In this document: in pieces, positions 1 to 9,092 of the stretch
Numbering within the stretch: the stretch's first letter is position 1
Layout: the number at the start of each line of letters is the position of its first letter
From: Pelagophyceae sp. CCMP2097
Lineage: Eukaryota > Sar > Pelagophyceae
DNA length: 35,448 bases
Reading direction: 5' to 3'
Assembly (NCBI GenBank): GCA_026770575.1
Contig: MU657216.1
Coordinates: 231,754 to 267,201 of the forward strand
Notes under the pieces: generated by a model
What the model was told of the DNA's origin: nothing
What the model saw: the letters and a program-made list of their open reading frames with translations, nothing else
The model's database searches: none
Program-made: the position numbers and the translations under genes

Positions 1-908
1 GCGTCTCTCAAGCTCCTTGTCTCCTCCCGAAAGTAAAAATTGTTCTGAGTGGGAATTCAAAAGATTTAAATCAGTCCCTATATTCACAACCGCTGTTTGA
101 GCCCAGAGGCGGAGCTGGTTGGGTAGGTGGGGTGAGTTTCGAGTTTTTGGCTTCGAGTTTTCTCGCGCCGAGTTTCTGCGCCCGAGTTTTTCGTTCGCGG
201 TGTGTGGAGGACCACTGAGTTCGAAGCCAGTTTTATGAAGAACTGTTTTCCGTGTCACTTTTACCCGTGATACTGAACGCACGCTGCTGCCTCGCGCCGT
301 GCGCGCGCGCGCGCGCGGACGATGGCAGTCGGCGTCCGAATGTGGCTATAGGGTGGCCACTCGCCCTGCGGTGCAGCCGGGGCGACGGGGCCTCTGGCGT
401 CGGGCGTGGTCGGCAACTCGGAGACGGGACCGCCTGGCCGGCCGCGCCGTCCGACGGAGGGCCGATGGACGCGGGCTCGTCTCTCAAGCGACTGGGCTCC
501 GACACGTGCACGGATCCGTCTGCTTCTCGAGGCGCGCACGTGCGCGGCTCGGCGAGGCCACCGCCCGGCACGGACGCCGCCACACGGCCGCCTCGTGGCC
601 GCCGCGCCTGCGGGCGCGCTCCCGAGAGGAGGAGAAGGATGTATCTCCTGGAGGACGCTTTCTCGAGGACGCACTTTGAGAGGACGGAGCGTGGCGGTCC
701 GACGCTGGCCACGCCTCAGACGCCCGCCTTCGATCGCGGCGCACACGTGGAGCCTCTCAAAAGCATCGTCCGGGACCCGCCGCGGCAGCCCTCGCGCGGA
801 CCTTGGGGTCGACATGCCGGTCTCGCAGTCTGTTTCGCCGCTCTCCAGGGCCGACCCGACAGCGAGATTCCCGTCGAAGCGGCAACCGCAGCGCCGTTCG
901 AACTTGGA

Positions 909-983
909 CGGCACTTCGACGCCCGCCGTCGCATAAGCCCACACGGCGTTCGCGAGGTCTTGCGGTTTGAACGTCGCAGCATT
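909..983 (-). pseudogene. Relic of one 37-aa helical repeat (RRM-RAP family type)
   Basis: On the minus strand, 25 consecutive codons read as a repeat unit containing FKPQDLANAVWAYATAGVE. This is nearly the same as units of the RRM-RAP protein at 11-14 kb (for example FKPQELANLAWAFSTAN). Similarity stops after the motif EVP, and no start codon, neighbouring repeat units or domain follow in frame. I read it as a fragment of a paralogue left by duplication or decay. It could also be an orphan exon of a gene extending outside what I can model, but nothing around it supports that. Confidence 0.6.
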
Positions 984-1040
984 GGGTGCGCATTTGGCAC
1001 TTCAAGCTTTGGGTGCGCATTTGTCTTGACGAGGGTTGTT

Positions 1041-1219
1041 GTTGCTTGCTTAAGATCCACCCTGGGTGGGGCTGGCCCAAGAGGGTGTGCCTGACTAATC
1101 GGTTCCAAAGGCAGTTCAAGGTTGAACCGCACGAGAGGGATCGAGGGGTTGCTTGCTTAAGATCCACCCTGGGTGGGGCTGCCCCAAGAGGGTATGCCTG
1201 ACTAGTCGGTTCCAAAGGC
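1041..1219. repeat. Direct repeat, two 72-bp copies 107 bp apart
   Basis: Copies at 1041-1112 and 1148-1219 differ at only three positions that I can count. They are separated by 35 bp that includes the palindrome GTTCAAGGTTGAAC. Each copy contains the near-palindrome CCACCCTGGGTGG. A short third match, TAAGATCCACCC, occurs near 1425. No transposase frame or tRNA fold is visible. A short mobile element remnant or a dispersed non-coding repeat is possible. Confidence 0.8.
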
Positions 1220-1631
1220 TGGCTCTCGGACCAAAGGGTCCGGGTGCCATGCCGCGGGAGTGGTTTGTGCGCTTTGCGCTTGACCCCCTCATGCAAGTAC
1301 GGGACCTCACGGGACGCTAGACACTCTGGCACTAGTGCTGGGGGTTCGATTCGGGAAGGTTCTCGGGGCGGGAAGGTCCTCGGGGTTGATTTGAAGAAGT
1401 TGAAGAACAACCGACTCAATGCCTAAGATCCACCCGATTGCATGACTTTATGACAAAAGCTGACGGGCTTTTATTTTTCTGACAAATCCCTTTCCTCACG
1501 AAACTTGAAGTTCGCGAAACTCTTACGAGAGGCATGCAACTCTCAAAACTTTAAAAACTTTAAGAAGCGGTAGATTGTAGGAAAATCGGGCAAATACCGT
1601 CGTTTCCTTCTCTTTGAGTCAAGAAATTCCG

Positions 1632-3717
1632 ATGACATTTGCGGTTAGCTTGAAGAAGGGTCATCCACGCGTTTACAAAAAAAGGAACACTAGTACTGAC
1701 CTTCCCGTGTGGTTGGGTTCTCTCGCTCCGGTCGGCCACCTCCGAGCGCCTTTGCGCAGGGGCGTGACGCTGGCGTTTGCGTCGGGCGCACCCGCGTGCC
1801 GAGCTTCGACGGCTGGCGAGGTTGCCGAGAGTAACGTCGCAGAGGAAACCGTCGCCCTCGCTGGCGAGGTCGCCGACGCGCGCTCCGCGATGTTCTCCGA
1901 CGAGGCGCCGCTGCGCGTGGCTTCGTTGAACGTCGGCGGGCGGAACACGAACTCTTTCGAGTTTGAGATGCGCGGCGACTCTTCGCCGGCCGCCTTACGT
2001 TGGAAAGCACTCTATTCTACCGCGAGGAAGTGCCTCGACGCGCAAGGCCCGGCGCACGCGGCGGGCCTCGCCGACGCCGTCGACTCGGCGATGCGCACAG
2101 TTGGCGCTTCCGAGGACAGGTGCGAGGGCGACTTGCTCTCTCGCGCGTTAAAGGCGCCGACGTGGACCCAGGCCATGCGCCTGGTCAGCGCCGAGTCGAG
2201 CATGCTGATCAACGCCTGCAACCTCGCCTCGTTGCGCGACGGCCGGCCCTCGCCCATGGAGATGCCCGAGAACGTGGAGAAGCTTTTATCCTCCAAGGTC
2301 GGCCGGAATCCGAACGGCCGGCGCGCGTCGGAACCGTGCTTCCTCTTCAACGGGACGGCCTTCGCCGAGTTTTTTAGAGTCTGGCTCGCCTGGCTCGTTT
2401 CCGTGCCGCCGCGGTCGAAGTGCAAGTGGACGGAGCGATCCCAAAAGTACGGCGTGCTCTTACACGACGCCGTAGCAGCCATGCTCATCTTTGATTCCAT
2501 GTGCTTCCAGGCTTTAGTGTGCATGTACGCCGACGACGCGACGCCGCGCACCGCGACGGCGGTCATGCGAGAACACTTGAAGTTCCACCACTGGCTCTCC
2601 TTTACTACCGAGACAGGAAAGTACATCAAGCTCCTAGAGGTCTTGGCGGAGCTGCAGTTCCCGGCCGTCGTCTGCCTGCACGAGGGCTACGACTTGGTCA
2701 TGATGGCGTCCGGGCGGCGAGACAAGTCGCAGTTGGGCGACAGTTTGTTTTCCACGTTCGAGGACAAATACGCGATTGTCCACCACACCGAGGAGACGGC
2801 TTTACTCTTAAGGCGCGACTTGTTCGCCGGCGACGGCGCCGACGTTTCGGCGAAGTGCGTCCTTGGCTGGCGCGCGGCGCTGGCGGCGATTGGCGACGCT
2901 ATTCCCTGCAAAAAGAAAGCAAACGACTGGGCCACCACCCTCGCGCGCACCGTCGTCGTCCGAGCCTCGCTGCACCGACGGCGGACCGACAATTCGAATC
3001 GCGTCATCCCGGAGCGGTGGCAGAACATGGGGCGGTGCGGCGTCTGCCCGGCCGGCGAGTGCGTGCCCGTCATCGTCTGCGCTGTGCACGGCAAATGTGG
3101 GAGCGACGTCACGTCGACGTTCCTCCCCGCGCTGGCGAAAGTCCTCGCCGAGATAGCGCCGGACGTCGACGCCTTCGTCGTCGGTTAGTTTCTTTTGACG
3201 GAACACGGAATCCTGTCTCAGACGTGCGGCTAGGTATGGATAGCAACACTTCAAACGCGTCGGAGTTCAAAGCCACGCTGCTGCGCGAGGGCATCATGGC
3301 CCCCGAAGCGGCGCTGGACGACGCGCACACTGTCGCCAAATCTAGAACGCTCTTCCAGACGCAGGTCCGCAAGGCCGGCGTGCTGGACATTTCGTTGAAG
3401 GACTTCATCGTGGCTTGGCAACGCACCGTACCGAAAGAGGGCTGGCTCGCCGGCCTCGCACAAAGCGTCGGCCTCCGCACGCAGGACGTGGCCTTCAGGC
3501 CGCTGCCCGCGCACGTCGAGCAGTAAAGAGGCCGCGTCCGACGGAAAACCCGAACCGTCACGGGATGCATTTCGAGGCCTGAGTGGGCACCGGGCTATCC
3601 CAGTCGTTTAGGTTCCCGCACATTGTCGTTAAGGACAAGCGCGACTGCCCCGTGCTCATGCCGACTGCGCAGTGGCCCTTCGACCACGCCATGGTCATCG
3701 CAGACGTCTTCGTCTAA
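1632..3717 (+). CDS. Endonuclease/exonuclease/phosphatase (EEP) fold protein
   Basis: Modelled as join(1632..3183, 3234..3522, 3612..3717), 648 aa. Introns are 50 bp (GTTAGT...TAG) and 89 bp (GTAAAG...TAG), and both preserve frame. The EEP signature appears in order: a first strand LRVASLNVGG (about residue 95), an acidic motif VVCLHEGYDL (about 345), CAVHG (about 490), GMDSNT across the first intron (about 518, equivalent to the GDxN motif) and WPFDHAMV at the C-terminus (equivalent to SDH). Proteins of this fold cleave phosphodiester or phosphomonoester bonds in nucleic acids or lipids; the substrate here is unknown. A central segment of about 250 residues between the first two motifs is not recognised. 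The first ATG is used, but the first 85 residues are weakly coding-like, so ATG 1890 is an alternative start. The 3' end faces the apyrase gene. Confidence 0.75.
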
Positions 3718-3790
3718 CGCGGCGAAGCCGACGCGCCCCCCGACGGCGACCCTGGCTCGTCCCAGGATGCGTCTACTGTTAACTTATTTG

Positions 3791-3825
3791 CTTTTGGAGC
3801 TGCCTCTCCGCTTTTGGAGCTGCCT
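3791..3825. repeat. 15-bp direct repeat between convergent genes
   Basis: CTTTTGGAGCTGCCT occurs at 3791-3805 and again at 3811-3825, in the 179-bp gap between the stop codons of the EEP gene (+) and the apyrase gene (-). It probably lies in both 3' UTRs. No function can be assigned. Confidence 0.8.
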
Positions 3826-3896
3826 ACTTAGTAGACTCGTCTCAAAAGGGCCATGCGACGTCTTCTTGAGCGTCATAAAACCGTGTGCGATTAGGG

Positions 3897-6171
3897 TCAG
3901 AAATGGCTGAGCTGGCTGTGGTACGATTTGCTGCTCTGCGGGCCTCGGATCATGGCTTTTGAGAGCGACTCGAACGAGGGCGGGCGGCCGAGGGACTTGT
4001 ATGATTCTCGCATCTGCGGCGACCCGGTCTTCTCCGCCTCGCGCGGCGAGCGTACGACGCGCCGCCTCAGCAGGCGCCGGACCTGGCGCACGACGCAGTA
4101 GAGGAAGCAAAGCACGATCACGACAGCAAACGAAAAAGCGACTACTGTGGAAAACAGCCGCGGCGGCGGCGGCGGCGGCGGCGCGCCGTCGTCGACGCCG
4201 TCCAGGACCGCGCCGAGCGTCCAGTCCAATTCGACGCCTGCAAAGGGGCGTCTCCCCACTTTCCAAAATTGTGAAAACCCACGCACCGTTCATCTCGACG
4301 GCGACGAGGAGGGCTCGTTCGTCCGAGTCGATTCGGTAGACGTCGCCGAGGAGGAGTTCGATGTAGGCGAGGTCCATGCATCGCCTCGGGAACTCTACGG
4401 CTCGGCGGTCGGCATCTCCCATAAACGCGTCCCACGACCTCGCCGGAGATGTCGCCACGAGTTCCAGCGTCGCCCAGGGCGTGGCGCAAAACACCTTTGC
4501 CGCGGCGTGCACCGTGCGCAGTGACGGCGACGGCCACGTCGCCAGCAGGGCCTCTGCGGCTCTGCGGGAGACGTGCGCCGCGGGCATCTTTGCCAACTCG
4601 CCAATCTCCAAAAGCTGAGACCTCCGCCTTCGCTTCTCGTCGTCTACCAAACGACCCAGCGCCAGCGACAGCGTGCGCCAGGCGTAGTAGTACAATGAGA
4701 GGCCGACGAATCGGGCATGCGGCAGCGGCCGCAGAGCCGCGAGCGTAGAGCCGTCTTTGCTCTTGAAGTCGCACTTGTCCCTCTTCAATAAAGAGGACTT
4801 GGTCGTCGAGTTGGTGCGCAGGCGGCAGGGCTCGAGGCCCACGGCTTTTGCGACCATAGTTATGCACTCGTCGTAATCACCTAATGCGACGGATCGGGAC
4901 GACTTTGCGACGGCAAACTGACGCACCGGTGCCGCGGACGACGCGCGGATTCGCGTCGCCGTCATGCGGCGCCGTGACGATGCGCTCGCGGCCGGGCGTG
5001 TCGCAGGGGTCCGCGTGCACGCCCTACGAGTTCCAACGTCCTCTGTGCTAAGGCGCGCCGCCAGGGCCGCGACAAACGGACCTGGCTGTCGATGTAGGCG
5101 CGGTATGTCTCCGCGACTCGCTCGACGCCGAAGCCTGCGCTCGAGGTCTTTGAAAGCGGCGTTTTGAGGCGAAAACTGTTTTGAGTCGAAAACTTACCGA
5201 GATAGCTTGACGTCTCAAAGTCCTTCCTCTCCAGCGCGCGACTGAGCCCCGGCGTCTCCGCCGATGCGGGCGACGCGATTTGCGTCGAGGCGCCGCCGAG
5301 GTCCAGAGCGCCGACGAGCCAGGCGCCGCCGTTTTGCGCCGCGCCGCGCGCGAGCGGCCGGCGCCGCGCGTCGATATTGCCAAGCACGAAATTCGCAGTC
5401 AGCGCCGCGTAAAACGCCTCGTCGTCGCCTACGTGAGAAGGCGTCACTTCTGGCCGCGACGCCGAGCCATACGCGGAGGCTTACCGGAGATTGTTCGGAC
5501 GTCTCGGCGCGAGACGGCAAAGGGGCAGAGAATGTCGTTGCCGCCTAGCGAATTTTTGCGGCGGTGTTCCGGGCCGTTGGACGCACCTTGGGCGCGTAGG
5601 AAGTGTCCTTTGCGTTGGGATTTCCCTTTTTGGAGCACGGCATGGAGCGCGTCGTATAAAGCCTTTGACGTCTCATCCGGAAGCAGGCGCATGCCCGCCG
5701 TCGCGAGCACGGAAAACGGCGTGCGCTCCCACTCGCGCTTGGGCACGTGCTCCACGGCGTGAAAAAGTAAAGGTCGGACGTACGCCGCGAGAGCCGCGTC
5801 GCGCACCTCGGCTGGGCCGTCCTACGCAACCACGTCGAGACAAACACCAATTCGAGACGCGCCCCTCGAGAAAGAGGCCGGCGCACCAGCATCGCCGCGA
5901 GGGCCGCGAGGCCCGGCGAGGCCTTTGGCCTGCGTGCGACGTCGGCGCGGGGGGAGAACGCGCCTCGTACCCTCTCCCACAACGCTCACCCTTTCACGCT
6001 GTTGAGGACGGTGGTCTCGCCGTCCCGCTCGCCGATCTCGTAGACGAAGACTCGGCAGCCGGTGCTCCCGGCGTCCACTACGACGGAGAAGCGAGACGCC
6101 GATTCGGCCCGGGCGCCCTGAAACAAAAAGACCGCCGAGAGCCAGAGCGCCCGAAACGGCGAGCGGACCAT
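3897..6171 (-). CDS. Apyrase / NTPDase, GDA1-CD39 family, membrane-bound
   Basis: Nine exons, complement of join(3897..4237, 4287..4880, 4927..5023, 5082..5134, 5198..5428, 5485..5544, 5587..5821, 5887..5929, 5990..6171), 611 aa. Introns are 42-65 bp. These enzymes hydrolyse nucleoside tri- and diphosphates in the secretory lumen or outside the cell. The apyrase conserved regions appear in order: VVVDAGSTGCRVFVY (about residue 33), FSVLATAGMRLLP, SGDDEAFYAALTANFVLGN, GALDLGGASTQI, then SSYLGFG, SLYYYAW and a late CMDLAYIELLL. An N-terminal signal sequence (ALWLSAVFLF) and a C-terminal membrane segment (VVAFSFAVVIVLCFLYCVV) followed by a basic, Ser-rich cytosolic tail give the usual two-anchor topology. 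A proline run precedes the last membrane segment. Intron 3 is only 42 bp, stop-free and a multiple of three, so it might be retained. The exon 6 to 7 junction is the least certain. Confidence 0.9.
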
Positions 6172-6413
6172 ACCACCAACGCTCTCCGCCGCGCGGCGAC
6201 GGTGGAGGGAAGCCAGCCCACCCGAGTGATTTTCCAGTTGGCCCAAAATTAATCGCCAAAACGTCGCGACCCGATGTGTCACGGTTCACCACAAATTCAC
6301 CACAACAGAATCAGACACTGGCACGGATTTTACGTCGTCGCGCGACGGAACCGCGGCATCGAGAAGCAAGAAGGCAGGTTCCCGGCGGCGCCTTGGAGGA
6401 CGGCCCTGCGGCG
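6172..6413. promoter_or_regulatory. Head-to-head promoter region, apyrase / WD40 gene
   Basis: A gap of 242 bp separates the divergent start codons of the apyrase (minus) and the WD40 protein (plus). Both promoters must lie here. No canonical TATA box is evident. Assignment rests on position only. Confidence 0.5.
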
Positions 6414-7603
6414 ATGGCGCCGCGCGCCGCGCTCGGCGCCGCCCGCGCCCTCGAGCTGCTCCGGAGCGACCTGTGCGTGCCCATCCTGCGGCTGGCGGGG
6501 TCCTCAAACGGGCTCCTCGTGACGAAGCGCGTCGCTCGAGATGGCCGCGCCGTGGCGGTGCGTTTGCGAAAAATCCTCTGGCAGGACCGCATCGCAAAAG
6601 GCGCGGCGATCCTCAAGGGGCACGCCGGCAGAGACATGAGCTGCGCGTTCTCTCCCGACGGCACGCTCATCGTCACGGCGAGCTACGACGGCACGGCGCG
6701 GATCTGGGAAGCGGAGACGGGCGCGCTGCTGACGATGCTCGAAGGGCACATCGGCCCCGTCAGGAGCTGCGCGTTCTCGCCCGACGGCAAGGGCATCTCG
6801 ACGGCGAGCAACGACAAGACGGCGCAGCTCTGGAACGCTGAGTCAAGCGCGCTACTGGCGACGCTCGAGGGACACACCGGCAACATCCACAGCTGCGCGT
6901 TCTCACCCGACGGCACGCGCATCGTGACGGCGAGCTGGGACAAGACGGCGCGGCTCTGGGACGCCAAGACGGGCGTGCCGCTGCTGACGCTCGAGGGGCA
7001 CACTGACTACGTCTGGAAATGCGCGTTCTCGCCCGACGGCAAGCGCATCTTGGCGGCGAGCTGCGATCGGACGGCGCCGCTCTGGGACGCCGAGACCGGC
7101 GCGCTGCAGACGACGCTCGAGGGGCACACCGGCACCATGAATACTGCGCGTTCTCGTCCGACGGCACGCGCGTCGTGACGGCGAGCTACGACGAGACGGC
7201 GCGGCTCTGGGACGCCAAGTCGGGCGTGCTGCAGGCGACGCTCGAGGGGCACACCAGCTTCGTCACGTGCTGCGCGTTCTCGCCCGACGGCCAACTCGTC
7301 GTGACGTCAAGCGACGACATGACGGCGCGGCTCTGGGACGCCGAGACAGGCGCCCTGCAGGCGACGCTCGAGGGGCATACCAGCCACGTCGTCAGCTGCG
7401 CGTTATCGCCCGGCGGCACGCGCGTCGCGACGGCTAGCAGCGACGGGACGGCGCGGCTCTGGGGCGCCGCGACGGGCGCCCTGCAGGCGACGCTCGAGGG
7501 GCACACCGACGCCATCGTCAGCTGCGTGTTCTCGCCCGACGGCACGCGGGTCGCGACGGCGAGCCGCGACGGGACGGCGCGGCTCTGGGGCGCCGCGCTC
7601 TGA
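6414..7603 (+). CDS. WD40 repeat protein, eight units, interrupted by a frameshift
   Basis: After an N-terminal segment of about 65 residues, eight WD40 units of 42 aa (126 bp) follow from about 6609 to 7600, each of the form LEGHT...CAFSPDGTRVVTAS.D.TARLWDAETGALQAT. Such repeats build a beta-propeller scaffold for protein binding. Units are very alike in DNA as well as protein, which suggests recent tandem expansion. Unit 5 is broken near 7140: the first frame reads LEGHTGTMN and then leaves the pattern, while CAFSSDGTRVV continues in the next frame. One base appears missing. This is either an assembly error in repetitive DNA or a real inactivating deletion; in the latter case translation would stop at 7178, after four complete units. 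No intron signal explains it. The start is the ATG at 6414. The partner is unknown. Confidence 0.8.
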
Positions 7604-7700
7604 TGGTGCGCCGCTTTGCCACCGCCGGCCTCGGTCTCTGACGAGTAGTAACAAGGCGCCTTGCACGCCGAGCGCCTGTCAGTCCATGGGGGGCAGCAAA

Positions 7701-7730
7701 GCGGATAGTGAACGGGCGGATAGTGAACGG
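7701..7730. repeat. 15-bp tandem duplication
   Basis: GCGGATAGTGAACGG occurs twice in tandem, in the 272-bp gap between the convergent WD40 (+) and HAD hydrolase (-) genes. The rest of that gap shows no gene. Confidence 0.8.
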
Positions 7731-7875
7731 GCGGCCGACGATCCAGTCCGAGCAGCTTTTCGTCGGTCTCGGCCGGCGCGGACCGGTGATCACCCATGTC
7801 CCTTCCCGTTGCAGGGCATCGGCACACAAGCAAGGCAGAATAACCTCGATCGAGTCCGAGTCGGAAGGTCCAAAG

Positions 7876-8903
7876 TTAGAGCTGCCGTTGCCAGAGTTGC
7901 GGGATGCGGTCTTGCAGCTGTTCGATTCTCTCGAGGACGTGGCCCACGTCGTCCGCCGCCGTCGCGACGTCGCCCAGGAGCGCGGCCTCGCCCGACTTGG
8001 TCCCGCCGTTGGTGCCGGCCCCTTCGTCGATGAAGACGGTGCGCATGCCCAGCGACCCACAGACGCGGATATTCTTCATGGAGTCCCTACGATTATAATG
8101 TTCAGGGTCATCTGACCGTCCCTATGGATCCCCGCGTCCAATACGCACTCGAACATGACGCATTCGTCGGCGTCGGCGCCGACTGCTTTGAGGACCGTTT
8201 CGAACGCCGCGGCCTCTGGCTTGCACGCCGGCATCACATCCTCCACGGCGAAGATGTCTTCGTCTTTAAAGTACTCGCGCACCGCCAGCGATTCGAGGCA
8301 CCGGAGGCCGTACAGCCGGGGGGCCTAATTCGTTTGAGGAGTGGCGGGGCGGGCGCGCGTCTACTCGAGGCGGTCCCGAGCCGGGCCATTGAGACTCGCG
8401 TTGGTAAAGACGACGAGTCGGAGTCCCGCGTCGTCTCGCAACGACTTGAGCTGCTTCGCCAACGCGAGATTCGGCGGCAGGAACTTTGCAAACTCGCAGT
8501 GCTCCGCCCAGTACTCGCCGAGCATGTGCTGCTGGAAGGGCTTTGGTAGTTTACCTTCCGCCGTCGCGACAGAGAGGCCTTTTAACGTTGAATGGTACTT
8601 TTTGAAATACTCGTCGCGCACTTGCAGCGCCAACTCGTGCGACGCGAAGCCCAGCGTGTCCACCATAAAGTCGGCGACGATGGCGCCGTTGCGGTGATCC
8701 GAGAAGCGGCTGGAGACCTGACACGCGCCGTCTGGCATCGCCCCCCGCGCCTCGTTGCGCCGGGACGTCCGACGCACGGGGTAGAGCGTGTCGTCAATGT
8801 CGAAGATGAGCGTGGTGATCTCCCGAGGGGCCTTTGTGGACAGCGCCGCTGCCATTTTGCCGGCGCTGCGACTAGCGAGAGCCATCGTGAACGCCGATCG
8901 CAT
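7876..8903 (-). CDS. HAD-superfamily hydrolase, pyrimidine 5'-nucleotidase type
   Basis: Exons are about 8778-8903, 8365-8717, 8149-8324 and 7876-8086 on the minus strand. HAD motifs appear in order: I, FDIDDTLYP (nucleophile and general acid Asp); II, LVVFTNAS; III, Lys in ACKPEAAAFE; IV, VMFEDSMKNIR spanning the last intron. The DIDDTLYP motif and overall order match the SDT1-like pyrimidine 5'-nucleotidases, which dephosphorylate UMP/CMP-like substrates. The first intron (60 bp, GTGCGT...CAG) and last intron (62 bp, GTGCGT...TAG) join cleanly. The middle one does not: the obvious donor at 8364 leaves phase 2, while the acceptor at 8325 needs phase 0, so a one-base error, a non-canonical site or a real lesion is implied. 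The N-terminus before motif I (about 30 residues, Ala/Ser/Lys/Arg) could be a targeting sequence. A second in-frame ATG lies at 8885. Confidence 0.8.
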
Positions 8904-9092
8904 TGATTAAGGGACGGACACGACGGTCACACAAGAGTCGCACTCGATCGTCGCGCGAGGGTGCTCCCGAGAGCCGCGCAACGTCGAGCGAGGCACCTCA
9001 ATCGGCGCTGAAGTTCCGAAGGCGAATCTTGACTTCGGCGACACCATTTTTCGCTAAAACGATCGGCTGCCGCGAATTCGGCCGGCCGCTCC
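8904..9092. promoter_or_regulatory. Head-to-head promoter region, HAD hydrolase / sulfotransferase
   Basis: Only 189 bp lie between the divergent ATG codons. No TATA-like box is clear. The assignment is by position. Confidence 0.45.

Larger units (their letters stand above)
1..1631. other. Intergenic region upstream of the first gene
   Basis: I see no convincing intact gene here. Long open frames exist on both strands, but they are arginine-rich GC-driven frames without recognisable motifs. The stretch holds clustered CGAGTTT repeats at about 139-190, an alternating CG run at about 299-316, a relic protein repeat (909-983, minus strand), a duplicated 72-bp element (1041-1219) and an AT-richer segment (about 1430-1620) just before the first gene, which is the likely promoter or 5' UTR of that gene. 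Confidence 0.6.

Noticed and set aside
252..1094. Long plus-strand frame (280 codons) upstream
   Set aside because: Arg/Ala/Pro-rich, no motif, and part of it runs antisense to the repeat relic. Such frames are common by chance in this GC-rich DNA.
1320..1370. tRNA-like GGTTCGATTC word
   Set aside because: No matching acceptor, D or anticodon stems could be drawn around it.
4147..4190. GGC/GCC triplet run as a regulatory repeat
   Set aside because: It encodes the proline run in the last exon of the apyrase, so coding explains it.
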